Shown: positions 1 to 13,528, numbered from the stretch's first letter. The stretch is 64,000 nucleotides of DNA from Paramecium sonneborni (GCA_905182985.1 CAJJDN010000077.1:62001-126000); one strand, 5' to 3'. Notes: generated by a model from the sequence alone, not told the origin. Numbers and translations: made by a program.

Positions 1-2137
1 ATAAAAAACAGGGAAAATAGAAAAGAAAGAAAAGGAAGCACATAAAGGAGCGGTAATTAAATAAAAATAATTAATATAAATAGATAATAAGTCTGAAATG
101 GAGTGTAGATGGATCATTAGCAACTTGTGGTGAAGATGGTGCTTTAAAAATATGGAGTAAAACAGGAATAATTAGATCAAATTTAGTGTAAATAGATAAA
201 CCAATTTATTGTATTGTATGGAGTCCAGATAATGATGCAATATTATATTGTTCTGATAAAATGATATACATAAAACCATTATAAGCAGGCTAAAAATAAG
301 TTTAATGGAAAGCTCATGATGGTTTAGTAGTAAAAGTAGATTGGAATCATACAAATAATTTAATATTATCTTGTGGAGAGGATTGTAAATACAAAGTGTT
401 TGATACTTATGGAAGATTATTGTTTGCATCTGCTCCATATGATTATGTAATAACTTCAGTTGCTTGGAGTCCAAATGGAGATTACTTTGCTGTAGGTGCA
501 TATGATATGTTGAGATTATGTGATAAGACAGGATGGACATATTCATTTCATAAGACTAATTAAGGTAGTATTTTAAATATTGCTTGGACAAGTGATGGAA
601 CTATTTGTGCAGGAGCAGCTGGAAATGGTAGTGTTATTTTTGGACATGTTGTTGAAAGATGTATTACTTATGATAAGTGGGAAATCACATTAACAGAAGA
701 TAATAAGTATATTATATTATTAATTAAGAATCTAAATTATTGATTTAATTGATGAAATGAATAGTGAATTTGATTTCAAAGAAAGAGTAATTAATATGTC
801 TATGAAATATAATAATCTTATTATTACCACTAGTTCGCATTGTTATATCTATTCTTTTAGAAATTGGAATACTCCTTATATTTTTGATATTAGAGATTCA
901 GTTAGTTAAATTTGTTAATGTTCTAATTACTTTTGTTTAGTTGAAGTAAGTTCAGGAATCATGGTATATAATTATGAAGGCAAATTGATTAGCAATCCAA
1001 AAATATAAGGAACCAAATGTAATAATTCCATTCATTCTTAGTTGAACATTTATCTCATAAAAAGATAGCAATCTCTAATGATTTATTAGCATTAGTTGAT
1101 GGAGGAAATAATAAAGTAGTCAAATTTTATGAAATGAATTCAGGAAAAGCTTTAAATTTTACAGTTGAACATTCTTTAGAAATTCTTGAAATTAATTTAA
1201 ACTAAACAGAAATGATTGGAGAAAGAAAATTAGCTTTCGTTGATTAAAATAGAGATTTACATATTACTCCTGTTCATAAAAAAGATATAGTTAAATTAGC
1301 TGCCATGACAGATTCATTTTTATGGAATGAAAAATTTGATATGTTATGTGCAATTTCTGATTAAAGATTTGTTGTCTGGTATTATCCAACATCAGTTTAT
1401 GTTGATAGAGATTTATTAGAATAAGTCAAAGTAAGCAAAGAATGTACTGATCTAACAAGAAATTCATAAATTTTATCATTTTAAGACACTATGGTTTAAA
1501 TTCGTAGAAAAGATGGAGCCATAATGACATAAAGTGTTTCACCTTATCCTGCATTACTTTTTGAGGCTTGCGAAAGAGGAAAATGGGAAAAAGCTATTAA
1601 ATTATGTAGATATGTCAAAGAACATACTCTTTGGGCTGCACTAGCTGGACTTTCTCTTTAATTTAAAGAATTAAACACAGCTGAAATTGCTTTAGCTGCC
1701 ATTGAAGCTGCAGATAAAGTTCTTTTTATTTAAAAAATTATCAATGTTGAATCAGAAAAAGCGAAAAGTGCTCTCTTAGCCTTATTCTTTAAAAGACCTT
1801 AAGAAGCAGAAAACATTTATACATAAGCTAAATTATATTATAGAGCTATTAAAATGAATATCAAATTATATAAGTAATATATTTATACTATCCTTATTTC
1901 TAGATGGGAAAGAGCTCTTGATTTAGCACTTCAATATAATGTTCATTAAGATACCCTCTTAGCTTACAGATAAAAATATCTTGAATAAACAGGATAATAA
2001 GAAACAATACCTAAATTTGAAAAACTTGCTTATGATGTACTTTTATTACTTTAATATTTGTATAGATCAAAAAATATGATTGGGTTGAAATTAAAAACAA
2101 AATTAAATAAGAAAAGGCACGAGAATAATAATCATGA
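1..2137 (+). CDS. IFT80: Intraflagellar transport protein IFT80, 5' truncated
   Basis: WD40-repeat subunit of the IFT-B complex, which carries cargo along ciliary microtubules. With the ciliate code the visible 667 codons line up with animal IFT80 throughout: EAHKGA at the left edge, [84 protein letters not shown] and [12 protein letters not shown]. The N-terminal ~100 residues lie outside the window. Frame continuity needs introns at 53-83, 707-728, 1019-1041, 1874-1903 and 2037-2065; the 707-728 intron ends AAG rather than TAG. It ends at TGA 2135-2137, 17 nt from the end of the convergent next gene. TAA/TAG glutamines are frequent, so standard-code ORF calling misses it. Identity is very secure. 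Confidence 0.96.
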
Positions 2138-2154
2138 AATATTCAAACATATAT

Positions 2155-4449
2155 TCAATAATTCATTTATGAATGTCTTTCTATTAAAGAGGATCTTTAA
2201 ATTTCTTAATCTGCTAATTTATCTATATTACTCTGGAATTAAATTTATTATTTTCGAATTTGCTATTCCATTTTATTATTTTCTATTTACAAAGATTAAA
2301 TTTAATTTATCAATTTACTATTTTCAGATTCCAATTTTATAAGCTAATCTTGATATTTTTAGTTCTAAATTTCCTTATCTTAAATTGAATTCACTAATTT
2401 TTATACTTCTTTTCTCTATTATTCAAATTATCTATTATAGTCAGACTTTTGTTGTTCTAATTCATTATAATGATTTGTAGTTTATTCATTCAATTCTTAA
2501 TCTTTCATTTATAATTCCTCTATAGCATTTTTATATTTTTTTTCCAAATTTTCTATTTATTATTATTTCTTTTTCCTCTCAAGATCAATATTTTATAATT
2601 CAGATTCATAAGAAGAAATTTAATCCTATATATTTTGGATTTCTTAAATTAATTATTCATTCTAATATTCCAACTCTTTCACTTGTTTATTTAATTATTA
2701 AATCTTTTGTTAATAATTCTATTCCTTATTCAATAACAATTATGTATTATTTCTTTCTTCATCTAATTCTTAATTTAATTACTCTATTGCTTAATTAAAT
2801 TACAACAAATTATTTTATAAATTTTTTTATAAACTTTCCATTTATTCATTTTATTATTTTTATTTTACCAGCTATTATTCAAAATTGTATCTCTCCATAG
2901 ATAATAAACTTATTTTTTCATTTAGCTAACTTATTTCTTCATTCATTTTTTCTATTTATACCTAATATTATTATTTTTATTGCTTTATTTCTTTTTTTAA
3001 CCTTTCTATTTCAGTGGCATAATTTCTATTTTATTACTCAAATTCATAGAGTTTAGTTTTTAATTGATCTAATTCAATTTGTTATTCTTATAATGCTTTA
3101 TGTTTATCTTCAGTGCTATTAGCTAAATTATTTTTAATATTTTTGAGTTCCATTGTTAATCTAGAAATATCATCTTATTATTATTTTTCAATTTTGACTG
3201 ATTTTTTTTTATAATTTTCAAAATCACTAGTACTGATCTGTAATTATCTTTATAATTATTAAATTTCATTATTTAATTATGTAGAATTGTATTATTCACT
3301 ATAAAATGATTTTAATTCTTTTTCGTTTTTTTCATTTATTTATTAAAGTTATTAAATTTGTTTATTACATTATTCTAATTAAAAAAAGAGCTTATTTTTC
3401 TCTTACAAATATTCTGCATTAAAAGTAAGATCTAGTTATTCTTTTTTTTGTCTGTCAAAACTTTACCTTAGTTTTTCAATTTCTTCTTTTTATTTAATGA
3501 TAGTAGTTTAATATTTGTCTTTCCATTCTTGAATTTCTTACTAATAGGTTGCTAATAGCAAATTAATCTATCTATTTTCGGCTTCAAGTTTCAAAGCCTT
3601 TTCATTAGCTTATTTATGTGAAGCATTCAATTTTTGCAATTCTAGAGAAACCTTTTAATTGTTATCTGCTTATTCGATGCCTTATTAGAAAGCAAGTTAT
3701 AGATCTCCTTAATGTTTATCGTTAAGTAATTCTAATTCAGCTTAGAAATCCTTCTTCATCATATTATATTCTTCTTTTAAACGAATATTAGTCTCTTATA
3801 TTTATACCATTTGATCTTTGAGATCATTATTTTCGAATTCTTAGATTCTAATTTATAATTCATCAATTAATCTATTTTTTTCTTCAATACCTTTCTTAAA
3901 CCTCTCATCTGAGGCTTTGATTTTGTATTGCCAATTGAAAATTTCGATTTAATATTACTGAACTTACTTTTCATGTTAAACATTTAATGCAGCTAACTCA
4001 TTCTTTATTTTGGTCTTTAAGATATTTTCATAGTGCTATGTTAATTGATCCAACTATTGTTAATGCTACTATTTCAGTAATAACAACCTTTCTTCTAAAG
4101 CTTTGATTTCTTACATTTTAGTTTCTAAAACTAAATTAAGATTTTCCAACTGACGATTTGATTGCTGTGAAATTTGTGATTGATAATTATAGTTATTTAA
4201 TGATTTAATAGATGAGGCTTGAGGTGTCTTTATGTATTCATATTTGATAATGGGTTCACTCACAGTTGAAATAGCTGATTGCTTCATCTCTTTGTAGAGA
4301 TTATCAACTCTTTATTCTGCATTTCTTCTTGTTTCTTCCAATTATAAAGTTAAATCATCATTTCTATCTTCGAGAGTTTAGATTCTTCTTTTATAATCTT
4401 TCTCCATTATACCCATTTACATCTTTAACATAGCTATTTCATTTTACAT
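2155..4449 (-). CDS. Long coiled-coil protein, unrecognised
   Basis: Single-exon reading frame of 764 residues with the ciliate code. Nearly the whole length is rich in E, K, Q, L and N with heptad-like spacing (for example LETKMQEIKALEERL, QIEIFNWQYKIKASDERF, KKDFQAELELLNDKH), so an extended coiled coil is the likely fold. No catalytic motif, membrane segment or signal peptide is visible. The chosen start (4447-4449) is the first ATG after an upstream in-frame TGA; an internal ATG a few codons later is possible. It lies 36 nt downstream of the poly(A)-binding-protein stop on the same strand and converges on IFT80. A structural role in cytoskeleton or basal bodies would be a guess; I do not recognise the family. 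Confidence 0.85.
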
Positions 4450-4485
4450 ATTTATTATTTTACAAAAAATAAAATAAACTCATAC

Positions 4486-6052
4486 TCATTTAAGAATTTC
4501 AAGTGCTGACCTGATATTCTCACCCAAATAAGCTTAATCATGAATCATCTTAACCTAATCGCTTAATTAATAATTTTCAAAATCAAGCAAAATACCAGTA
4601 ACTTATGGTGCCTTTATTTAATATATTATATACATTAATAGGGCCAACAACTTATGTTACCTTTGGAAATAGCTACATTCCAATCAAATCAGTAACCTAC
4701 TATTTTTAGCCTCTATCAACCATAATTTGTAATTAGGTTAAATCTGGAATTTGTTATTGTTAAGGATAATAGGGTCTTTTCTAATTGGGATAGCGATTTC
4801 CATTATGATGTTATCTAGGAGGTTATTGTTAAGGAAATCTTTATTATTATTGTTAATAATATTGAGGAGTTGGCATTTACTATTAATATTATTAGTAAGG
4901 AGTTTAATGAAATTATCTTTAAAATGTATTTTTTTTAACTTGAAGTAATGAATTGACTTCAGATGGTGGCAAGAGTGGTGAAAGTGAAATGACTCCATTC
5001 ACATATAATGATGCAATTTGTGGATGGTCATATGCATAAGCAATCAATTTCTTACCATCATCAGCTGTTTTGAAATATAGATAAGCTACTTAGGTTGGTG
5101 TTTTGTTACCTAATTAATAATTAATGTTATATACCATAGGGTGGTTATTTTGCTGGCATCAATTTAATGTCTTCAATAGGAACCAATATATTGATAGCTT
5201 TTTTTAAATCATCTTCTGTAATATCTACTTTCAAATTTTTAGTAAATAAATTTGCTTCTATATCTTTGTCTACATTATTTACAACCCATTCAATATGAAT
5301 TTATTGATCATTAAATAATTTATTTGATTTGACTGCTGCTTTAGCACTGTCCTAATTTACAAATTTTACAAATGCAAAAAATGTTCCATTTGTAGTATTT
5401 CTATTCAAAACAAGTGATTCTACAACTCCGAAAGAAGAGACAAATGTTTGTAAATCAGACTTTAATTAATCGGGTGTAATATTAGGTAACACTTTAATGT
5501 TACTTATATATACTTAATCTCTGTGTTATTTTCTAGATGTAAACCTAAAAAATAAGATTAAAAATATACTTCTAAATCTTAAATCCTAATTTCGATTGTT
5601 CAGCTATGCATTTATCAGCTGATTCCTTTTTGTCAAATTAAATATAGGCAACACCTACTTTATCAGATTTCTATAATTTGACACTGAGAATAGTTCCAAA
5701 TTAACTAAAGATTTAGCGAAGAGAAGATTGGGTCTCCTTTCTATCAATATTATCAATGAAGACATTAGCTTCATGATCCAACTATGCTATATTTAAGTAT
5801 TAACAAACATAGGGTTCTTCACCATTCACAATTATTGCTTTTTATAGAGCAGAAGTAACTTAGAACTTATATTTTCAATTAATTACCACTTTGATTTTCT
5901 TTATAGATAATACAAACTCCTGAGCCTTGAGATGCAATTTATTCAATTTGCCCAAATTCTGAAAATATTTTCTTTAATTATTCAGTTGTTGTTTATTGAG
6001 GGTATTTTGAAACAAACAGTGTACGTTCTGCTGGAATTGATGTAGTGCTCAT
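4486..6052 (-). CDS. PABP: Poly(A)-binding protein (four RRMs plus PABC)
   Basis: Cytoplasmic poly(A)-binding protein, which binds mRNA tails and recruits translation and deadenylation factors. The 488-residue product has four RNA-recognition motifs: RRM1 from RTLFVSKYPQ, RRM2 from ANVFIDNIDRKET, RRM3 from VYISNIKVLPN with FFAFVKF, and a divergent RRM4 from ANLFTKNLKVDIT. A Q/P/Y-rich linker encoded largely by TAA follows, then a C-terminal PABC domain (DLIGMQLFPKV, QVTGILLDFENYQLSDQV, ALEILK) that normally binds PAM2 peptides. Four introns are needed; those at 4612-4633 and 5859-5886 end AAG, and the other two end TAG. At 488 aa it is shorter than typical animal PABPC (about 630 aa), mainly through short loops and linker. 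RRM1 is the least canonical. Confidence 0.93.
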
Positions 6053-6200
6053 AAAATAAAATCTTTTTATTTATTTAATTTATTTTGTTATATCATGAAA
6101 ATAACTTTTCCTTTTATGTTACTTCGTTCAACACTACTTCATAATTATCATTCCATCTCTAAGAACTAAACTCCTATTCCACTCTACTCTAATTTTATAA

Positions 6201-8988
6201 TCAAAAATTAATTACTCGTTTTTACTCATTCATTAGAATCTATGAAGGCTACAAAAACTGAGATTATTAATAAGATTGTCTTTATTGAACATTCTATTAC
6301 ACACTTGTATATTCTACAGGTTTTGATTAATAAGAACTATATTCACTCAATTTTGGTTGAATTGAATTATACTCTACAGTCTTAGTTTATTAGGTTATAG
6401 AAGATGGGTAAATCATTTTTGAATCATGTGTTATTGATTATTATTATTAAGTTGTTGTTACTATCTTTTGACTCGAAACATGTTCATTTCTTTGATTTGT
6501 ATTCTGAATTTCATATGTATACTCTCGTTACACTGATTATCTTTCTTCTAATTGTGATTTATAATGTTCAATCAATAATTACTATTCTTCATATCGTTTT
6601 GATAACCATTGATTATCTGAAGCTTAAACTAACAATCGATCAATTTCACTTCTCAATTCAACAATCTATATATACATATATATTTAAACATACAGTTTTC
6701 TATAATCTCTTTATTTCTATTTTCAAAACCTCTGATTGCTCGTTATCTTAATATTCATTTAATGTTATTTAGATGGTCTCATAATTTTATTATAAAGATA
6801 TATAATTCTATTCCATTTGCTCATATCTAATCTTCCATTAATTAATCTCCTCATTTGTCTAATATCTTTACTTTTATTCCAACTATTCATATTTCTCTCT
6901 CCATTATTGAATCTATTATTTCAAAGTCTCATTATTATCAATGTTCACTTAATAACTAGATATTCTTTATTAATAAGTAACCATATCTGATCTATATTGA
7001 TCTAACTCCAATTATATTTATCGAATTCTATCCTCCTTTTATTACACAATAACCTCCAATTCTCTTATTCTAAATTAATATACCTCATATTGAGATTATT
7101 CTGCCTTCATTTCTTCAATTCTTCTTTTCAATTATATTGTTAATTGCTACTCTTATTCATATTACATCTTAAGGTCAGAAATCTACTTTTTAAGAAATGT
7201 TGTTTATTCATTATTTGATTCTAATTAATAAATCTTTCTCGTATATTATTCAATCTCAGCATTTGCTCTTCTTAATTACTCTTTTAATTAATCAATCTAT
7301 AATTAATTATTCTCACTCTCTGACTTTCTTGTTTCAAATTAATATATTTTTGTTTAATACTATTCTATTTACGTTCTTGTTGTCTCAATTTATCCTTATA
7401 ACATTGTGCATTTACTTGTCATAGATTCCAATTGTTGAGTTTTTAATTTTAATAATCTTTCTGTCTCAGGATCAGGTTAGTATACTATTTTTGTTTCATA
7501 TTAAATTTCCTTCTAAACTATTTTGCTTCTATCTTCTAATTAGTAATATTAGTTTTGTAATTGATTATATCTCTACTATAATTAATTGTATTATTCAATT
7601 TTAATTTCTAATTATCTTTCTGTTTCAGGATCAGGCTTATATATTGTTTTAGTTTCATAAATAGAAGTTGATTGTTTTTATTATAAAGATGTATATTAAT
7701 CTTAGATTAAAACATATCTTGCATAGAGTTCTTCATATTGTTAGATTTTTTTTTGTAATAATTTTTCTGTTTCAGGATCAGGTTAATAAATAACTTTAGA
7801 TTCATATTGAATTTCTTTTTGAACAATTTTGCTAGTTTCTTATAGAGTGTAATATTGAGATTAAAGGAGTGTATACTTTTATTTTAATTCTTATAATTGC
7901 CTTTCAGTTTCAGGATCAGGTTAATAGATTACTTTAGTTTCATATTAAATTTCTTTTTGGAATGTCTTAGTTTATTCTGAGATTTTGTAATATTAAGATT
8001 GTAGTAAAGAATATTTACTTTATAGTTCATTGAGTTATTTTTCAGTTTCAGGATCAGATTTATAAACAGTTTTAATTTCTGTTTTTTTATTTTATAATTA
8101 TGCCTCCAAATTAACTAATTTATTATTCAATCTATCATTATCTTCTTTATAAAGTTCAATTTCTTATTAGGCATCATATAAATCTTTTTACAACTATTCT
8201 AAATCCCCTTAATCATTATTGCCTGCTCTTAATTCAATTTGTTCTTCATCTTAGTTTTCTTAGATTTACTTGATATTAGTTTCAAGTGATTAAATTTCAT
8301 TATCCTTTTAATTTAATTTATTTTTTAAATCATTAATTTCTTTAAGATACTTATCTGAATTATCAATCACTTTAGGTTTAGCAAGATCCTAAATAATATT
8401 ATTAGTAATTTTTATACTTATTAAATTGCCATATACTGCCTTTTCCAAATTTCAATCTCTTGACTCTTGTCTACTAGGAACTTACTCATTTTATTCATTT
8501 CATCAAGTAATTATTCGATTTTTGCATCTTATTGTTTTAACTATATTAAATTTCAAAAAAATTGTTACCTTTTAATCCTTATTCAAACATTCTGGACAAT
8601 ATGATGGAACATACTTTTATGGAGGTGGAGGTGGTGGAGGAGATGTTACATATTTAATTGGTTGTGTAGGTTGATTATGTTTTCTCACTTTAACTATAAA
8701 TTTATGTGTCATATTGGCTCCTTCGGGAAGTGTAGAGAGACCATGCAAAATCTCACCGTTTTCTAACTTTCTTTAAATTTCACTTATTTCTTCAGGAGTT
8801 AATTATTCAAGTTATTAACTAACAGCTTATCTTTAACTGCTGGGTTGTTGCTGAATTAAATCATTCATGAATTTCATCTAAGAATTTGAAAATTACTATT
8901 ATGCAGCAGTTGGTCTGTAGGATTATCCTTAAGATTGAGGAATTACCATTACAGATCCTGGACGTGGTACAGAATTTGATCTATCCAT
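6201..8988 (-). CDS. Coiled-coil protein with five PDPETE repeats
   Basis: About 900 residues with three introns (one at 8400-8428, one near 8545, one near 6680). The N-terminal ~150 residues are low-complexity, with a poly-proline stretch (PPPPPPP) followed by a CPEC pair. The rest is almost all coiled coil. Between roughly 7,460 and 8,060 a unit of 45-54 residues repeats five times, each opening with a tyrosine-containing Y-x-x-D/PDPETE(K/R) motif followed by LQ-rich helix. The tail is Q/S/Y-rich. No enzyme domain, signal peptide or membrane span is seen. The repeat spacing and coiled coil suggest a fibrous cytoskeletal component, but I do not recognise a named family. The start at 8986-8988 is 23 nt from the divergent EF-hand gene, so the two may share a promoter. 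Confidence 0.85.
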
Positions 8989-9011
8989 TTTTTTTAATTT
9001 ATTTTATTAAA

Positions 9012-10758
9012 ATGTAAAGACAAGTTTTTATCACCCAAGAAAGAATGGTCGTTGAAAAATTAGAAAAGTATCCAGCTCCTAATTCAGATCCAAATTTTGA
9101 TCACTGTATTCAAGTTGTTAAATATTGATCTATAGCACGATTTTAGGAAATTGAAGCTGAATTCAAAGCCTTACAAACTGATCAAAGTGGATGGATATCC
9201 TTAAATGAATTAGAATTACATCTCAAAAGAAAAGGTTGTGATCAATAATTGATCTAAGAAATTTTCAATGAACTCAATACTAATTAAACTTCAAAGATAT
9301 CTAAACATGAATTCACACATGGCTATCTTAATAAAGAATCTAAACTCAAAGAAGAAATTAAATTTTATGAATTTAAAATTAAAAAACTTTAAACTTAAGA
9401 AGAAGATATTAAATCTAAACTCACTCAAACTAATTGTTCTCAAATTATACTTACCCTTCAATCAGGATGTTTTAGTCCATTTTATCATTCTTAAGATGAT
9501 GTTACAAAAGCTGCTAAATAAATTGAAGTTATCATACAATGCAAAGAGGCTTAGAATGGTATTGAAAGACTCAGTAAACCTAGTCTCAATTGTGAATTCC
9601 CTATTTGGGGAGACATCTTTTATTATTCTCTTCAATAAATTGTTCTATAAACTACTTTTTCTATTGAATTAATTGAAATCCATAAATTAGAAAAACAATC
9701 TCTAGGCAAAATTGCTATCCAAAAACACTTAAATTCTGAATTTGACAAACAAGAAAAATGCAATTTCGAAAATGTTGGAGAAGTCATTCTTTAAATTCGA
9801 TATATTAAAGATTGGGTAAGACTTATTATCTTAAATATAATAGAATGAATATGTAACATTTTAAGTTTCTTTTTATGAAAACTTTATTAACTAATATTTA
9901 GATGACATTAAATAAATTAAGAAAAAATTGTTTTTCATGAAATAATTATACTCTAATAATACTTCTATAAATTATAAAAGTCCTAAAAATATTGAATCCT
10001 AATAATAATCTATTCGCTTATCATAAATTAAAGAATCTACTTAATAAAATGTTAACTTTTAAACCCCTATCTATTTAACTAATTAAATAGTTTAAGACCA
10101 GATAGCTAAATAATAAACCCATTTGTCTAATAGTAAATTATTTTGTTAGAATTAATTGGTTATCAGTGATCAACAAAAATTATAATGTAATCCATAAACA
10201 TAGCAATTCTCATAATAGTAATAAGTTTTGGTTTAGCAAGATAAAAACACAAAATTCTATGATTTATAATTGAAATAGGTTGATTCCATTTAGATTGATT
10301 ACACAATTTAAAATAATTATATTGATGCATTTAATCTATTTAATCATTAAAGAACAGAATTTGATGATTTAAGTTTAAATTTTAATCAAATTGCTAATGC
10401 TGAAAGATTTAAGATTTTACTAGCTTTAATTGGATTAATAACATTTAATATAGTTTATTCTAGATGTGACTTTTTGGGTTTAATGTTGATTTTGTTGACA
10501 ATTCCTTATCAACTAAAAAAATGGAATGTTTAATAAGTTAATTTTTTTACATTCGGTATGGGCATTTCAATAATCATGGATATTTACTGGTAAAAATTTT
10601 ATTATTATTTAATAAGGTTATATAAATTTGCTCATTGCTTTACTGAATCTTACGAATGCAATAATTAATTTGGTTTTTTTTAAGCCATATATTTCTTTTG
10701 TATGCTCGCAATGTTTGGAAAACTCTATGTAATTTATAAAATCCGTTCGTATTAATGA
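9012..10758 (+). CDS. EF-hand protein with C-terminal membrane segments
   Basis: About 561 residues. Near residues 50-110 are two degenerate EF-hand loops (TDQSGWISLNE and NTNQTSKISKHE) where several calcium-ligand positions are Q, N or T. A short coiled coil and a beta-rich middle that could be a C2-like fold follow (this last point is weak). After a Q/N-rich stretch the C-terminal ~130 residues contain three or four hydrophobic segments (ILLALIGLITFNIVY, GLMLILLTIP, GMGISIIMDIYW, AIYFFCMLAMFGKLYVIY), so the protein is likely membrane anchored. The second intron is ordinary (9814-9841 region). The first junction is uncertain: 9114-9146 must be removed (or 9117-9146) because it holds an in-frame TGA, but it begins GTT rather than GTA. 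Family not recognised. Confidence 0.75.
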
Positions 10759-10874
10759 TATTATTATGAACTTTATATAATTTAATGTTTATTAATACTT
10801 TTTTATTAATTGAGTTATACTATATTATGATTTGATCATTAATGATCAAATTGATATTTAAAAATTAATTTATA

Positions 10875-12215
10875 ATGTAGCAAGAGTCTAACTTAAGATA
10901 TACTTAATATCATTTAACACATCCTATTCCTGATGAGAATCACATAGAAAATGTGTTTGAATCCTTTATTACCGAGTATAAATAGTTTAGAATGAATGTA
11001 CCTATTGGATGTATTACTGATAAATGCTCTAAAAAATAGAAAGAAAAAATTGATTTAAGTTTATTTTGTGGAGCAGGAGGATATCTATATTTGTATTTGA
11101 GAATCTATGAATTTGTTAAGGGATTGAGTTCAGAGATGTAATAAAAATGTACAAAAGGATTGAGTGATTAAGAGTTATCAGAATTTTATAATCCTGAAAC
11201 ATTTTTATAATTGGCATTAAGATAATATTAGGCTTTGTAAATTGAAATAAAAAAAGACTCTAACATCTCATTTTTCATGAGTAGTTCAACCATATATTTA
11301 TTGGGAACTGACTTGTTCTATTATATGAAAGATAAAGAGAATTTTAAGAAATGTACTATGGAAGTACTTAGTAGTTTTAGTGAAATAGTTGCTTAACCAG
11401 AGAAATATGAATAAGAATTATTATATGGTATACCAGGCTACCTTTACAATTTATTAAGATTACATAAGAAATATTCAAATGAATAAGATCCATATTAATT
11501 GGATCTATCTTCTCATGTTCACACATTATGCTAAATAATATGTAAATTTGTAGGTAAGGATGTAATGAAATGTGATTTTCATAATAGATAATATTTTGGG
11601 GCAGTTCATGGGATTTTGGGAGTAATTTAAATGTTATTATTGAGTTATGAAACATGTAAAGAATATTTTCACTTAAAAAATGAATAAGGACTTTTAGAGA
11701 TGTTAGATTCAATTTAGAAAACATTGGATTAATTAATTAAATTATATTACTAAAATGGAAATATTCCATCATCAATTTAAAACTTAAATAATTTGAAACT
11801 ATATTAGTTTTGTCATGGAATATCAGGAGCTATAGCTCCACTACTGAAAGCTTATTAAATATTTAATAAATAAGACTATTTAGATGCAGCTATACATATG
11901 AGTGAAAATCTATACAAATTTGGTATGATTAAGAAAGGATTTGGATTATGCCATGGAATACCAGGAAATAGCTATGGATTTATGTAACTTTATAGATTAA
12001 TGGGAAATGAGAAGTAAAGACAATATGCTTATTAGTTTTTATAATACAAGAAAAATGTTTATGTTTATAATGAAATAAAAAATTTTCCATTTAATGATCG
12101 ATATTTGATTGAAGTATCAGATCAACCATTTAGTTTGATGATTGGAAGTGTAGGGGATATGTGTGCAATGATGGATTTCATTGATTATAAAGGTATGCCA
12201 GGATTTGAAATTTGA
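10875..12215 (+). CDS. LanC-like protein
   Basis: Eukaryotic LanC-like (LANCL) protein, 446 residues, no intron. The fold is an alpha/alpha barrel with a zinc site; animal members bind glutathione and have been reported to add it to dehydroalanine/dehydrobutyrine sites. Diagnostic motifs are visible: GIPGYLYNLL, GAVHGILGVIQ, the first zinc cysteine in FCHGISGAIAPLL, and the second Cys-His pair in GLCHGIPGNSYGF, followed by SLMIGSVGDMCAMMDF near the C-terminus. Length matches the family (about 400-450 aa). It starts 116 nt after the EF-hand gene stop and converges on UBA3 with a 43-nt gap. All zinc ligands appear intact, so an active protein is expected. Confidence 0.93.
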
Positions 12216-12258
12216 TTATTTTATATTGATATATGATTATTTTATATTAATATATGAT

Positions 12259-13528
12259 TCATTCATATTAGACTCTAATATTAAGGGTTTTATTTCTATC
12301 TATTGCTTTGAGAACAACATTTTCATCTAGGATGTTATTTTTAATCAATTCTTAAAATGTTTGATTTAAGAGATGTGCAAATCCTTATTTCCTCAAATTA
12401 TTGTTTGTTATCAATGTTTCTCCCTTACAATAGAGTTCAATATCTGGTGGTAGAAGAGTTAAAAGAATAGATAACTGATCTGTTCGTTTGACTTTGATTT
12501 ACAATTATTAAATAGAACATTCAGTGCATTCATCCAATCTTTCCTATTAAATTACATTAATGCCAACTCCTGTTTAATGGTTTTGACCATACCATTAAAT
12601 ATAATTATTTAATTAACTGCCATTTCCAGTTAATATTTTAATACATTCAACAGTACAAATAGAAGCTATAAGTGCATTTGTTGAAGCAACAGCAGGAATA
12701 ATATTTTTAACAACTCCTAATGTTAATTTATAAGTGACTCCTTCTATATTAAATTACTTAGCTCTTTCAAGTGCTTTCTAATATATCCAATTCATATGAT
12801 CAAAATTGTCTTTGTCTAATTTAAGATCAGGTTACTCTTTCTACCATAATACTTCATAAACATAAGCAATGCAATGTTCAGGAAGTCTAGGAGTGGATGC
12901 TATTGTGCACATTTAATATTATAATTGTTTTGGTAATTAACTAAGTGTGCATTCATAACATGCTGATTCAAATGGAGATATTACTCTTGCTTATCCATTT
13001 AAACCTTCTGTTCCTCCATCTATTAAATAATGACGACTCCCATCTATCACTATATCATTCTCATCTCTCTAAACCATTTAAATAACAACTCTGTTTATCC
13101 ATCTTCTTGCTTCAATATTATCTAAACCAGCTATTATCACTGGAAACTCTTCATAAAAATTTACAGCAAATTCTTAGATCTGATAATCACATTTAAAAAT
13201 CTACTTTTTTTGTGTAAGGTATCACTTTACAAGAAGGTATCCTTTTCATTATAAATTCAGCTGCAACTTCTGCCTTATATTTTCCTACATCTTTCATTCT
13301 AAATAAGAATTATCTATTCAAATTTGTTAAATCTATCGTGTCCAAATCTATTACATGAATCTCTTTTATTCCACTCAATGCCAAACACTTTAAAATCTCA
13401 CAACCCAATCCTCCTGCTCCTATCACTAATACTTTTTATGTAAATAGAGCTTCTCTCATCACTTCTCCACGATATATATTGTATGATTCTTTAGATAATG
13501 GGCTATATGTATTTAAGATAGAATTCAT
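12259..13528 (-). CDS. UBA3: NEDD8-activating enzyme catalytic subunit UBA3
   Basis: E1-type enzyme subunit that, with APPBP1/NAE1, adenylates NEDD8 and passes it to a catalytic cysteine for transfer to UBC12. The 414-residue product shows the nucleotide-binding [13 protein letters not shown], the family signature [15 protein letters not shown], and [11 protein letters not shown]. The catalytic-cysteine region is [14 protein letters not shown]. Zinc pairs are CYEC and ECTEC, and [15 protein letters not shown] follows. A short ubiquitin-fold-like C-terminal tail remains. One intron at 13180-13204 is required to avoid a TGA and ends CAG. Length is slightly below human UBA3 (about 460 aa). The adenylation domain begins close to the N-terminus, consistent with UBA3 rather than a full-length E1. 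Confidence 0.94.

Noticed and set aside
4738..4998. Opposed 86- and 65-codon frames
   Set aside because: Both are shadows of the Q/P/Y-rich linker of poly(A)-binding protein.
9268..9672. 134-codon plus-strand lysine/leucine-rich frame
   Set aside because: Out-of-frame shadow of the EF-hand gene, whose correct frame uses TAA/TAG as glutamine.
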